Origin: an uncultured Planctomycetaceae bacterium
GTDB taxonomy: Bacteria > Planctomycetota > Planctomycetia > Planctomycetales > Planctomycetaceae
DNA: 64,000 bases
Direction: 5' to 3'
NCBI GenBank assembly: GCA_903858815.1
Contig: CAIOKE010000251.1
Coordinates: 1 to 64,000 of the forward strand
Made by a program: the position numbers and the translations under genes. Positions 1 through 9,056 of this stretch are shown in pieces (position 1 is the first letter of the stretch; every line of letters starts with the position of its first letter). A model generated the notes under the pieces. The model saw only the letters and a list, made by a program, of their open reading frames with translations. It had not been told where the DNA came from and made no database searches.

Positions 1-158
1 CACCAGATCCGAATGCACCAGCACCAGATCCGAATGCACCAGCACCAGATCCGAATGCACCAGCACCAGATCCGAATGCACCAGCACCAGATCCTGGTGC
101 ACCAGTAACCGATCCCAACGCAGCCCCTCAGGGTACACCGGGAGCCGGTCAGAATTGA
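1..158 (+). CDS. C-terminal end of a protein with a PDPNAPA heptapeptide-repeat tail (partial)
   Basis: Only the last 52 codons are in the window, read in the frame beginning at base 3 and ending at the TGA at 156-158. The visible part is a low-complexity tail: four exact copies of the heptapeptide PDPNAPA, one altered copy (PDPGAPV), one degenerate copy, then a short Gly/Pro/Gln-containing end. Such a tail is probably disordered or a linker. The body lies outside the window, so no function can be given. It sits 99 bases upstream of the Gly/Met-rich membrane protein on the same strand and may be in the same operon. The reading frame is supported by the repeat staying in phase and by the absence of stops; the function is unknown. 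Confidence 0.6.
   Translation, partial: PDPNAPAPDPNAPAPDPNAPAPDPNAPAPDPGAPVTDPNAAPQGTPGAGQN
3..107 (+). repeat. 21-bp tandem repeat encoding PDPNAPA
   Basis: Four identical 21-bp units occupy 3-86 and a fifth, diverged unit runs 87-107; a sixth unit is only loosely recognisable. The period is a multiple of three, so each unit encodes one heptapeptide of the upstream protein tail. Exact identity at the DNA level suggests recent expansion by slippage. The array runs off the left edge, so total copy number is unknown. Confidence 0.9.
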
Positions 159-257
159 CGAACAGCGAATGTTTCAGCTGGCAAGAACCGTAGTTTGAAT
201 TGACGACAGTGAACTTTTCCAGTGCAGTGAGAATCCAGAGTACGCAGGAGTTGAGTC

Positions 258-2720
258 ATGGCCAAGATGAAGCTGGATTTTAAGGCATTGCTTTTAAACC
301 ATGCCGAGAAGATTGGTGCTGGGGTGGTGGCTGTGCTTGGCTTGACCGGACTGGCGACCGCCAACTGGTCAGCGTGCACACTGGATCCGCTGGCTCTGCG
401 CAGCGACGCTGATCGCACGAAGTCGACGTGGTTAACCAGCACATTGCCGGATGACAAGAAGAAGGAGCTTGAGAATACTCCGGCGGTGGAAGAGATGGCG
501 AAGAAGATGCTTGACTCCATTGAGGATACAGGCAAGTTTGCCACAAATCGACGCTGGAATGCCCCGCTCAGTCGATCGCGTCAGAAACTGGACAGCATCA
601 TTGTGATGGCCCCGGAATCTCCGGAGTCCTCGCTTGTGATTTTCCCGCTCGTCGAGAAGAACGACGAAGAAGAGAAAAAGGATACCGACAAGGAAGACAC
701 TCCTAAGAAGAACAACAAGAAGGGCAAGACTGAAGCGGACAATACGGATCTGGCAAATATGTTCGGTCCGGCGACTCCGACCCCAGGTGCTGCGGGTGGT
801 TTTCCTGGCGGTGCACCTGGCGGCGATATCGGTTCGGGCCTTGGCGACAGTGGTGACGGTGGCCTGATGGGATCGGGTCTGGCTGGTGCAGGACGTCCCG
901 GCAGTGGCAAAGGCATGGCAGGGGCCGCCGGTGGTCTCTCCGGCGGTCCTCCGGGCATGGGCGGCATGGGTCCTCCGGGCATGGGTGGCATGCCAGGCAT
1001 GGGTGGCATGGGCGGCATGCTGGGCGACACCACTGGTGGGATGGGCTTTGGCATGGGGGAACTGGACGGATACGGTGGCTACGGTGGTAACGCCCTTGGG
1101 GTCATCGAGAAGAAAAAGGTACGCACCCATGCTGGCGTCTCGGTGCGGTATGTTTTCAACATGTACAAGCAGGCCCAGCAGATTGCTGAGGCGATGAATC
1201 TGCCTGGTGATCAGGCCATTCGTCTGGTTGACTTCGTCAATCTGCAGATTGAGCGGAAGCGTGCTGTTCCGGGTGTGGATCCATGGGCTGGTGAATGGGA
1301 ATCTCTGCCACTGGATTCCGTGGCTGAGATCCTGAAAAGCTCGCTGGCATTCGACATGGAAATTGTGGCCCAGTCTGTCACTCGAGCTGAGATCACGATG
1401 CCGCTGCCTCGTCGAGCGACCGGGCGGTGGACTCCACAGGACGCCTCTCACAAGTTGCTTGAAGATTTCCAGCTGTCCGAGGAAGAGCAGGAGATCATCA
1501 ACGCTTACAACGAGAAACTGCGTCAGGAAGCAGAAAAGCTGAAGGCTCAGCTGCCTCCCGATCAGGCTCCCAGTGAAGGCTTCCGCCAGTATGCGTTCGA
1601 CAGCAACGACCTGATGGGCGGGCTGAACAATGCAGGATTTGGCGGTGGCGAAGGCATGAGTGGGATGATGGGCGACCTGTACTCTTCCATGCGTGGCAAG
1701 GGCAAGGGCGAGGAAGGCAACGCAGGTGGCGCGGACGATGAAAAGTCCAAGGCCGAATTTGAAAAACAGCTTCGCAAGGGAATGGCCGGCGGACGTCTGT
1801 TGCTGGTACGTTTCATGGACTTCACCTGTGACCGCGGTGCCGCTTATCGATACCGTGTCAGACTGGAAATGCGAAACCCGCACTTCAACCGACCAATTGA
1901 TGAACTGGTAGACCCGGAAACAGCCACGCAGAAGACAGTCTTCTCTGCGTGGACAGATCCGACGGAGCCAATTTTTGTGCCCTCGGGATATCGCTATTAC
2001 CCTGAGAAGGTTGATTCACGTCCTCGTGCCTCTGAGATGGCCACACTCTCGGTCTACTACGAGCATGAGACTGCTGGTACTCCCACAATGTCTTTGATGA
2101 AGATTCCAGTCGGATCAAGGATCGGTGGAAAGCAACAGATCGACATCGTTGATCTTGGCGAAAACACGTTGGCCGTGCAGGATGTGGAAGTGAAGTCGGG
2201 CGACTATCTGGCGTCGGTTACGGAAGCTCCACGCGTCAATCGCGCTGACTTCCCGGAACTCAAGGAAGCCTTTGAAGCCCTCAGCGGGGCTCGCCTTGTG
2301 GGGGACCGCCTGACCGTTGTGGATTCCAACGGAGCGATTGTCAGTCGCTTTGGTGGTGACAGTGTTTCAGTTGGAACAAAAGTCACCACAAGGAAGACCG
2401 ATGAGGAAGTCACGAAGTACGTGCTTGAGACATTCGCTCACCTGCGTCCCGCGAAGGAAGGCGAATCGAATTCTCCTTATGAGGGTGCTGGTGGGGAAGA
2501 CGGTGGCCTTGGCGGTGCAGGGGGTATGGCCGGCATGGGCGGTCAGGGGCTCGGCCCGGGTTCAGGTATGAACTTCGGCGGTGGCATGGGCCGTGGCAGC
2601 TCGCTCTCGGGTGCTGGAGGTCGCGGTGGTGCTGCTTCCGGACGTGGTGGTCGTGGTTCTTCTCGTGGCAGCGGCCGCGCCGGTGGGCGTGGAGGTATGG
2701 GAGCTGACGGCGGATTCTGA
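258..2720 (+). CDS. Membrane-anchored Gly/Met-rich hypothetical protein
   Basis: The 820-residue product has one N-terminal hydrophobic segment (about residues 18-37) after a short Lys-rich start, then an acidic Lys/Glu-rich stretch (about 130-165), a long Gly/Met/Pro-rich region (about 172-280), a structured middle containing a helical domain (about 285-440), a second Gly/Met patch (about 458-500), a probable beta domain (about 515-730) and an Arg/Gly-rich tail resembling RGG boxes. A GCAGGAG ribosome site seven bases before ATG supports the start. I do not recognise a catalytic motif. Similar proteins may accompany type IV pilus assembly genes in Planctomycetes, but that is recollection, not shown here. 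The preceding gene also carries a low-complexity tail, so the pair may form one surface structure. Confidence 0.75.
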   Translation: MAKMKLDFKALLLNHAEKIGAGVVAVLGLTGLATANWSACTLDPLALRSDADRTKSTWLTSTLPDDKKKELENTPAVEEMAKKMLDSIEDTGKFATNRRWNAPLSRSRQKLDSIIVMAPESPESSLVIFPLVEKNDEEEKKDTDKEDTPKKNNKKGKTEADNTDLANMFGPATPTPGAAGGFPGGAPGGDIGSGLGDSGDGGLMGSGLAGAGRPGSGKGMAGAAGGLSGGPPGMGGMGPPGMGGMPGMGGMGGMLGDTTGGMGFGMGELDGYGGYGGNALGVIEKKKVRTHAGVSVRYVFNMYKQAQQIAEAMNLPGDQAIRLVDFVNLQIERKRAVPGVDPWAGEWESLPLDSVAEILKSSLAFDMEIVAQSVTRAEITMPLPRRATGRWTPQDASHKLLEDFQLSEEEQEIINAYNEKLRQEAEKLKAQLPPDQAPSEGFRQYAFDSNDLMGGLNNAGFGGGEGMSGMMGDLYSSMRGKGKGEEGNAGGADDEKSKAEFEKQLRKGMAGGRLLLVRFMDFTCDRGAAYRYRVRLEMRNPHFNRPIDELVDPETATQKTVFSAWTDPTEPIFVPSGYRYYPEKVDSRPRASEMATLSVYYEHETAGTPTMSLMKIPVGSRIGGKQQIDIVDLGENTLAVQDVEVKSGDYLASVTEAPRVNRADFPELKEAFEALSGARLVGDRLTVVDSNGAIVSRFGGDSVSVGTKVTTRKTDEEVTKYVLETFAHLRPAKEGESNSPYEGAGGEDGGLGGAGGMAGMGGQGLGPGSGMNFGGGMGRGSSLSGAGGRGGAASGRGGRGSSRGSGRAGGRGGMGADGGF

Positions 2721-2750
2721 CAGGTTCACCTGTTGTCAAATGACGATTGC

Positions 2751-2793
2751 GGGGACGGTTCGGCGCCTATCGCGGAACCGTCCCCGTTTTTTT
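2751..2793 (+). terminator. Strong intrinsic terminator
   Basis: A perfect 11-bp inverted repeat (GGGGACGGTTC at 2751-2761 and its complement at 2775-2785) with a 13-base loop is followed after one G by seven T residues (2787-2793). It lies 30 bases after the stop of the Gly/Met-rich protein and should end that transcript. Confidence 0.9.
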
Positions 2794-2931
2794 GGATTCA
2801 CGCGAAACACTCGTCCCCCTGATGGATCCCAGGGTCTGCGGAAACCTCACCCCTTCCAAGGGGAACACCGCGCACTTCGTGGGACTTTTGACCTTACTTT
2901 GCCGTTTCTGATTGCCGAGGATGTCCTCTGA

Positions 2932-5283
2932 ATGTCTGCGACAGAACCAATCGGCTGGCAGCAGCCCGATCCTCGTATTCTTCGACTGCTGAATACGCCA
3001 CTGCCTCCGGCCACCACTGTCAGTCCTGATCGAAAGTGGCTGATCTCCTCAGAACGAAGGGGATATCCCTCGCTGCAGGAACTTGCAGCACCCGCCCTGA
3101 AACTTGCCGGGCTGCGTATCAACCCAGCCACGCACGGTCCCCAGTTAGCTCCACTGCTCAGAAACCTGCAGCTGTGCTGCCTCGCCACCGGATCGTGGCA
3201 GGAGGTTCTGCTGCCGCAGACCGCTCGCATCGGGTTCACCGGTTGGGCACCTGACAGCTCAAAATTTGCGTTCACACTCACACAGCCAGACGGGATTGAG
3301 TTGTGGATCCTTGATATCAGCACTTGTGCTGCAACCGTCGTTCCCGGAATTCGCCTCAGCTGTGTGCTGGGCGTTCCTGCTCAGTGGATGCCTGACTCCC
3401 GGACACTGCTGATCCAGACACCCGGAATTACTGCGGCTGCCAGACCAATTCCCCCGATCTTTCCCTGTGGCCCGCAGGCCGAGGAATGCACCGGTACATC
3501 CGGACCCGTCCGTACTTTTCAGGATCTTCTGAAATCGCAGCACGATGAACGGCAATTCGAGTTTTTTGCGTCATCACAACTTGAACTGATCAGCTGCGAT
3601 GGCCGCCATCGTCGGCCGATCGGGGCGCCTGCGATCTTCACAGATGCAGATCCATCGCCGGATGGCCAGCACGTTCTGACAACTCGCCTGCAGCCCCCGT
3701 GGTCCTGCTCACTGCCATGGTCTCGTTTTCCTTCCATCGTCGAAGTCCTGCATCTCGACGGGACACCATCGCAGACCATTGCCGAGCGACCGCTGGAGGA
3801 CAACATCCCTATTGAGGGTGTGCGCACGGGGCCGCGTGGCGCAGGCTGGAAACCCGATTCCGGAGCCACACTGCTGTGGCTTGAAGCGCTCGACGATGGA
3901 AATCCGGCTCGACCGGCCAGTCATCGCGATCGCATTGTGCAGCAATCCGTTCAGCTGAATGCTCAGCCGGAAGAAGTCTATCGCACTGAGCATCGCTGTA
4001 CCGGAGTCTGGTGGAACCCTGACTGCTCATGGGCGCTCGTACGCGAGTACGACCGCGATCGCCGCTGGACTCGCACGTGGCAGGTCACCGACAAAAACGC
4101 CTCGACAGCCCCCCGGCTACTCTGGAGCCGATCAGTCAATGATCGTTATGGAGACCCTGGATTCCCAGCCCTGCGGCCACTCGCCGATGGTCGTCGAGTG
4201 ATTCATGAACAGGACGGAGCTCTTTACCTGCACGGAGCGGGTGCAACCCCCGACGGTGACAGGCCATTCCTCAACAGATACCAACTCGCTGACGGCACCA
4301 CCGAAACACTGTTCCGCAGTCCGATCGACGCGTGGGAGTCTGTGGTCGTCATGCTTGATAACAGGGCTGAACAACTGCTCGTACACCGGGAATCACCGGA
4401 CAGCCCACCCAACCTCGAAATTCGACTGGCAGGCAAGCAATCCCGCCGAATTACTCATCGCATCGATCCCGAACCAGTGCTGCGCAGGATTCAACGCCGA
4501 ATTATCACCTGCCGCCGCAGTGACGGAGTCGAGTTATCCTTTACTCTGTGCTTACCGGCTGACCATTCACCGCAACAGCCCCCACTGCCCGCACTGCTCT
4601 GGGCCTATCCTCGGGAATTCAATGATCCCGAAACTGCCGGACAGGTGTCAGGTTCTGTGAATCGCTTTAACACGCTGGCCGGAGCATCGCACCTGTTTCT
4701 GGTCTCCCTCGGCTACGCTGTTCTCGATGAAGTTTCCATGCCCGTCATTGGTAGTCCGGCAGACGCGAATGACTCGTTCATCAGACAGATCTCTGACAGT
4801 GCCGCAGCTGTGATTCAGGCGGCGGCAGCAATCGGCGCGATTGACCCGGCACGAGTCGCAGTCGGAGGTCACAGCTATGGGGCCTTCATGGCTGCCACAC
4901 TGCTCGCCCATACCGCCCTGTTTCGTGCCGGTATCGCTCGCAGCGGCGCCTACAATCGAACTCTGACGCCGTTCGGATTTCAAAACGAACGACGCACGTT
5001 CTGGGAAGCTCCAGAAGTCTACATGCAACTGTCTCCGTTCGCGGCGGCCAACCGGATTCGCTCACCGCTGCTGCTGATCCACGGAGACGCCGACAGCAAT
5101 CCCGGCACACATGTCCTGCAGAGCGAACGTTTGTATCAGGCCATCAAGGGAAATGGTGGAACCGCTCGACTGGTTCTGCTGCCTCACGAATCACACTCCT
5201 GCATAGCAGGAGAAAGCATCGAGCATACTCTGTGGGAAATGCAGGAATGGCTGCACAAACACCTCGCTGCGCCCACCGCCTGA
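2932..5283 (+). CDS. S9 family serine peptidase, S9D glutamyl endopeptidase type
   Basis: The 783-residue protein has a beta-propeller N-terminal region and a C-terminal alpha/beta-hydrolase domain, the order typical of prolyl-oligopeptidase-family (S9) peptidases. The predicted catalytic triad is Ser648 in the GGHSYGAF nucleophile elbow, Asp721 in GDADSNPG and His755 in LPHESH. The C-terminal 140 residues closely recall plant chloroplast glutamyl endopeptidase (for example the SGAYNRTLTPFGFQNE stretch), placing it in subfamily S9D, which cleaves after Glu in peptides. No signal peptide is visible, so it is probably cytoplasmic and involved in peptide turnover. GAGGA lies about 13 bases before ATG. 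It follows a terminator and converges with the EF-hand gene, so it is likely monocistronic. Family is clear; substrate preference is inferred. Confidence 0.9.
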   Translation: MSATEPIGWQQPDPRILRLLNTPLPPATTVSPDRKWLISSERRGYPSLQELAAPALKLAGLRINPATHGPQLAPLLRNLQLCCLATGSWQEVLLPQTARIGFTGWAPDSSKFAFTLTQPDGIELWILDISTCAATVVPGIRLSCVLGVPAQWMPDSRTLLIQTPGITAAARPIPPIFPCGPQAEECTGTSGPVRTFQDLLKSQHDERQFEFFASSQLELISCDGRHRRPIGAPAIFTDADPSPDGQHVLTTRLQPPWSCSLPWSRFPSIVEVLHLDGTPSQTIAERPLEDNIPIEGVRTGPRGAGWKPDSGATLLWLEALDDGNPARPASHRDRIVQQSVQLNAQPEEVYRTEHRCTGVWWNPDCSWALVREYDRDRRWTRTWQVTDKNASTAPRLLWSRSVNDRYGDPGFPALRPLADGRRVIHEQDGALYLHGAGATPDGDRPFLNRYQLADGTTETLFRSPIDAWESVVVMLDNRAEQLLVHRESPDSPPNLEIRLAGKQSRRITHRIDPEPVLRRIQRRIITCRRSDGVELSFTLCLPADHSPQQPPLPALLWAYPREFNDPETAGQVSGSVNRFNTLAGASHLFLVSLGYAVLDEVSMPVIGSPADANDSFIRQISDSAAAVIQAAAAIGAIDPARVAVGGHSYGAFMAATLLAHTALFRAGIARSGAYNRTLTPFGFQNERRTFWEAPEVYMQLSPFAAANRIRSPLLLIHGDADSNPGTHVLQSERLYQAIKGNGGTARLVLLPHESHSCIAGESIEHTLWEMQEWLHKHLAAPTA

Positions 5284-5305
5284 ACAGCAGGCAGAAAATC
5301 AACCA

Positions 5306-6949
5306 CTATTTCTGATCTGCCAGTGCCGCAGCCTCTGCCCCACTGATCAGACCGTCGCTGTCTCTGTCCAGCTGTGCAAACTGCCGAGCCGTCCCGGGAA
5401 ACTCACGCTTCGAGACATCCCCGTCCTGATTACGATCCATCCGGCGAAACCAATCCGGCCCCGAAAGATTTTCTGCCCCCGGCAGCACAGCATCTGCTGA
5501 TGATGCCATCATCGGACTCATCGACTGTTCTGCACCCACTCGACGAAACTCCGATCGCCCCAGCCCAACCGTCAGGGAATACTCCGTACCAAGTTCCAGC
5601 TCAGAAAAAAAATTGTCGGCGTTCGCATCAAACTGCGCCAGCCGAGCCTGCCCCCCGGCAATCTCCCGGCGAGTCAGTCGGCGGTCACTGTTACTGTCAA
5701 GAAGACTGAACAATGTTTTCCCACTCTGCTCCACAGACATCTCAACACGCCCGGCTATCACCGCCTGCTCACAGTCCAGACTGCGAAACAGTTCCTTACG
5801 ACTGACCCCACCACTGCCATCCACATCCACAACAGCAAATTCCACCACCGCCCCGGTTCGAGCCAGACTTCCGGAAAGCATTCCGTATTCTGCAGCACTC
5901 AGCTCCTGACTGCGATCCGCATCAGCCATCGAAAACTCCTGCCCGATAAAGCCCCGCGAGACCATGCGATCATTCGCACCACCGCCGCGAGCCATCAGAC
6001 GCAGACGCATCCCATCCAGACGCAGCAGCACTCGCCCACGCTCCGACTTCTCCACCTGACACCACGACTCCACACCCGGTGTCACAACGGCCTCAATATC
6101 ACTCAGATTTGCCTTGTCTGAAAGACGGAATCGCACAGTCAGATGATGCTTCGGAGCCTGCAGCAGTGCCTGCAGATCAGACCTCGTAAGTCCCTCAGTC
6201 TCACCCACACCGGGTAATCGCAGCGTGGCCACCGGCAATCGCCCATCCCCTGAATACCGTAACCACAGACGTTGCACAGCATCTGTCACAGAACGCTCAT
6301 CCCCCACATGCAGAAATGGTAATGACAACACCTCCGGGCGCACGGCCGAGTCCGCACTGAGAGGATCCCGGTAGGGCATCAATTCCGACAGTGCAAATGT
6401 TTCATCATTATCCAGATCGCGAAATCTGAGCGTCCTTGTCATCTGATCCAGTTCCGCTGCCGAAACCCCCAGATCACTGTTCAGATCCAGCAGGGATACC
6501 AGCCGAACGGCATCATCCGCCGGCCGCGGTTGAGCAATCAAATCCAGCAAGCGTGGAATTCGACCACTGAACCACGCTCGGAACTCAGCAGCCCCCAGAC
6601 CATCCGCACCCATGACAGGCAATTCGGCATCTGAAGATACGCCAACAAAACCACGCACATTCGGTGATAAAGAACTGAGTTCCTTCGTGGACAGTCGCGA
6701 GTCAGCATCAACATCCAATGCCTTCGCCAGCGAACTGCTGATCCATTCCCGATAGGCTCGGTTTCCCACCGAGATCTGCATCTCCACAAGCACCGGACCA
6801 ACCGGTCCCAGAATGACCATCGTCAGCGAATCAAACGAAGTGGCCGCCGCAGACTGCACCTGACCCTCGCTGCGACCACACAAAACCGAAAACATCAGCA
6901 GCACAGCCACGAAGACACCTGAACCCGGCACACGGCAGCTTCCCGACAT
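5306..6949 (-). CDS. Secreted protein with nine EF-hand calcium-binding loops
   Basis: The 547-residue product begins with an N-terminal signal-like hydrophobic segment. Nine 12-residue loops fit the EF-hand pattern, each with Asp at position 1, Asp/Asn at 3 and Glu at 12: DVDADSRLSTKE, DLNSDLGVSAAE, DLDNDETFALSE, DADRSQELSAAE, DVDGSGGVSRKE, DSNSDRRLTRRE, DANADNFFSELE, DRNQDGDVSKRE and DRDSDGLISGAE. A domain between about residues 205 and 325 lacks loops and is not recognised. The ATG at 6949 is preferred because AGGAG is nine bases upstream; an in-frame TTG at 6955 is too close to that site. Such proteins are common in Planctomycetes and probably bind calcium outside the cytoplasm; the role is unknown. 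Confidence 0.85.
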   Translation of the reverse strand: MSGSCRVPGSGVFVAVLLMFSVLCGRSEGQVQSAAATSFDSLTMVILGPVGPVLVEMQISVGNRAYREWISSSLAKALDVDADSRLSTKELSSLSPNVRGFVGVSSDAELPVMGADGLGAAEFRAWFSGRIPRLLDLIAQPRPADDAVRLVSLLDLNSDLGVSAAELDQMTRTLRFRDLDNDETFALSELMPYRDPLSADSAVRPEVLSLPFLHVGDERSVTDAVQRLWLRYSGDGRLPVATLRLPGVGETEGLTRSDLQALLQAPKHHLTVRFRLSDKANLSDIEAVVTPGVESWCQVEKSERGRVLLRLDGMRLRLMARGGGANDRMVSRGFIGQEFSMADADRSQELSAAEYGMLSGSLARTGAVVEFAVVDVDGSGGVSRKELFRSLDCEQAVIAGRVEMSVEQSGKTLFSLLDSNSDRRLTRREIAGGQARLAQFDANADNFFSELELGTEYSLTVGLGRSEFRRVGAEQSMSPMMASSADAVLPGAENLSGPDWFRRMDRNQDGDVSKREFPGTARQFAQLDRDSDGLISGAEAAALADQK

Positions 6950-6994
6950 ACTCAAGTTCTCCTGATCAAATAGCCACTGAAATCCCCGCAGCAG

Positions 6995-7801
6995 TCATTT
7001 CTGAATTGCGCCTGCTGGCGTCCTTGCAGCAATCATTCCCGCTATATACCCCCCCTTAAACCCCGCATCGATATTCACACAAACCACACCCGATGCACAA
7101 CTCGTCAGCATCGACAGCATCGCCGTCAAACCTCCCAAAGATGCCCCGTAACCCACCGATGTGGGTACCCCAATCACCGGACACGATGCATAACCACCCA
7201 CAACAGAGGGCAGGGCAGCCTCCATTCCAGCAACACAGACGATCGCTGCCATCCTGCGAAACTCAGAAACATGCTGCTGCAAACGATGCGGGCCAGCAAC
7301 CCCCACGTCCTGAATCAGACGCACTGGAACACGCATCCAGCGCAGCGTCTCTACCGCCTCTTCCGCCACCGACAGATCTGTACTGCCAGCCGAAATCACC
7401 AGCACTGAACCACAGTCCCGTTCCTCTCTGCCCGCACGACTCACTCTGATTGTCCCGGCCACCAGATTGCAGATCGCCTCAGGAATCACAGCACGCACAG
7501 CTTCCATCTGCTCTGGCGTCACTCGAGTAACCAGCGAATCCTGACCAGCCTCAGCCTGCCGCTGCAGGATCCTGATCACCAACTCAGCCGACTTACCCTG
7601 CCCATACACAACCTCCGGAAATCCACAACGGTCCTCACGCATCAGATCGAGGTCACAGTCCGGCATCTGACTGTGCACAGAAGAACGCTCCAGACCCAGA
7701 CTGCGCAAGCCAGACAAGGCTCGATCAAGCTGGCCAGCAGTCCCGTAAACTGCTTGCAACAGCTCACGCAGCGTCGCTTCATCCGGTAGTCCCGTCGACA
7801 T
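6995..7801 (-). CDS. larB: LarB, pyridinium-3,5-biscarboxylic acid mononucleotide synthase
   Basis: LarB carboxylates and hydrolyses nicotinic acid adenine dinucleotide in the first step of nickel-pincer nucleotide cofactor synthesis. The 268-residue product carries the family's N-terminal segment with DLMREDRCGFPEVVYG and the C-terminal PurE-like core, with VGVAGPHRL and the Gly-rich VPTSVGYGASLGG region. The gene follows trpD on the same strand with a short gap. The frame is open upstream to a GTG at 7849; the ATG at 7801 is preferred because it gives the usual length and GGGG lies seven bases upstream, but this is not certain. LarC and LarE, which complete the cofactor, are not in the window. 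Confidence 0.88.
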   Translation of the reverse strand: MSTGLPDEATLRELLQAVYGTAGQLDRALSGLRSLGLERSSVHSQMPDCDLDLMREDRCGFPEVVYGQGKSAELVIRILQRQAEAGQDSLVTRVTPEQMEAVRAVIPEAICNLVAGTIRVSRAGREERDCGSVLVISAGSTDLSVAEEAVETLRWMRVPVRLIQDVGVAGPHRLQQHVSEFRRMAAIVCVAGMEAALPSVVGGYASCPVIGVPTSVGYGASLGGLTAMLSMLTSCASGVVCVNIDAGFKGGYIAGMIAARTPAGAIQK

Positions 7802-7856
7802 CTCAATACCCCAATCCACCTCGTCCCAGACCTGCTGATAACCAGACACCCACCGC

Positions 7857-8897
7857 TTAAACCGCTCGCTTCGTGGCTGCGTTGCGAGTCCAGACGATCA
7901 AACGCTGCAACTGCGCCTCCGCAGCCCCCGAAACCACAGCCTCACGCGCACGCTCAACACCAGCCGCGATACTGGGTACCGCACCAAGCACCAGCAGCCC
8001 CGCCGCTGCATTCGCCAATACCATGTCCGCTGCAGCACCACGAACTCCACTGAACACCCCGCGAATCACGTTCGCACTCTCCTCTGGACCCGTAATCCGT
8101 AACTCACACACTGCACACTCCGGCAACCCCAGCTCTGCTGCCGTCCAGTAATGACGAGCAATCCCCGACTCACTGACATCCAGCACCAGAGTCCTGCCCC
8201 AAAGAGACACCTCGTCCAGCTGATTGTTTCCACAGACCACCAGACTGCGTTTGCCACCGAGCCTGTATAAGGCTTCGGCCAGCAACTCAGCCCGGTGATC
8301 ACTGGCTGCACCCAGCACCTGAAACTCGGCACCAGCCGGATTTGTCAGTGGCCCCAGCAGATTGAAGATCGTCGGAAACCCCAGCTGCTTGCGGACCGGA
8401 GCCGCGTGTTTCATCGCACCATGCAGCAGCGGTGCAAAACAAAACGCGATCCCCAACTCATCTAAACACGCACCGGCCTCGTCAGCATTCAAACTGATGT
8501 TCACACCAAGGTGCTCCAGCACGTCAGCAGATCCGCTGCGACTGGAGACACTGCGGTTCCCGTGCTTGGCCACCGACTGGCCACACGCTGCCAACACAAT
8601 GGCCGCAGCAGTACTGATGTTGAAAGTCTGCAGATCGTCGCCACCCGTGCCACAGGTATCAACCAAAGGAGACCTTGCAGTCCGAATTCGCGATGAGCGG
8701 TCCCGCATCGCCCGAGCTGCGCCCGCCAGCTCGTCGGCACACACACCCTTGACACTCAATGCCGTCAGAAAGGAGGCGATATCGACCGGATCGGCCACAC
8801 CGTCCATAATCGCCCCAATACACCCGGCACTTTCCTCGGAACTCAGATCCAGCCCCCGCTGTATTCCCTGAACCGCTGCCAGCAACTGACCATGCAC
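7857..8897 (-). CDS. trpD: Anthranilate phosphoribosyltransferase
   Basis: TrpD transfers phosphoribose from PRPP to anthranilate, the second step of tryptophan synthesis. The phosphate-binding CGTGGD, the NISTA segment, KHGNRSVSSRSGSADVLE and the GPLTNPA motif are all present, so the enzyme should be active. The frame is open upstream to 8990, but the GTG at 8897 is chosen: a GGGAGGA ribosome site sits eight bases upstream, the product is 346 residues as expected, and homology begins just after it. No other trp genes are adjacent. It is followed by larB and faces away from bpt. Confidence 0.93.
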   Translation of the reverse strand: MHGQLLAAVQGIQRGLDLSSEESAGCIGAIMDGVADPVDIASFLTALSVKGVCADELAGAARAMRDRSSRIRTARSPLVDTCGTGGDDLQTFNISTAAAIVLAACGQSVAKHGNRSVSSRSGSADVLEHLGVNISLNADEAGACLDELGIAFCFAPLLHGAMKHAAPVRKQLGFPTIFNLLGPLTNPAGAEFQVLGAASDHRAELLAEALYRLGGKRSLVVCGNNQLDEVSLWGRTLVLDVSESGIARHYWTAAELGLPECAVCELRITGPEESANVIRGVFSGVRGAAADMVLANAAAGLLVLGAVPSIAAGVERAREAVVSGAAEAQLQRLIVWTRNAATKRAV

Positions 8898-9056
8898 TGA
8901 ACGTTCCTCCCGAGAACACAGATCGAAACACAGTGAATTCCCGCACTTCTGCAGCACCGCCTGTAGACGGGACACAGAAAACGGCGACAATTCTGCCAGT
9001 CAGCTACCGCACCACCTCGCACATCTCTGGCGAATGCGTCCTCGGGAATTTTATCG

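Noticed and set aside
3-107. Possible CRISPR-like repeat array
   Set aside because: The 21-bp units have no spacers and stay in frame as a heptapeptide, so this is a coding tandem repeat.
432-1883. Long minus-strand open frame of about 480 codons
   Set aside because: It lies fully opposite the Gly/Met-rich gene, is His/Arg/Thr-rich as expected from the reverse of Gly/Met codons, and has no recognisable domain.
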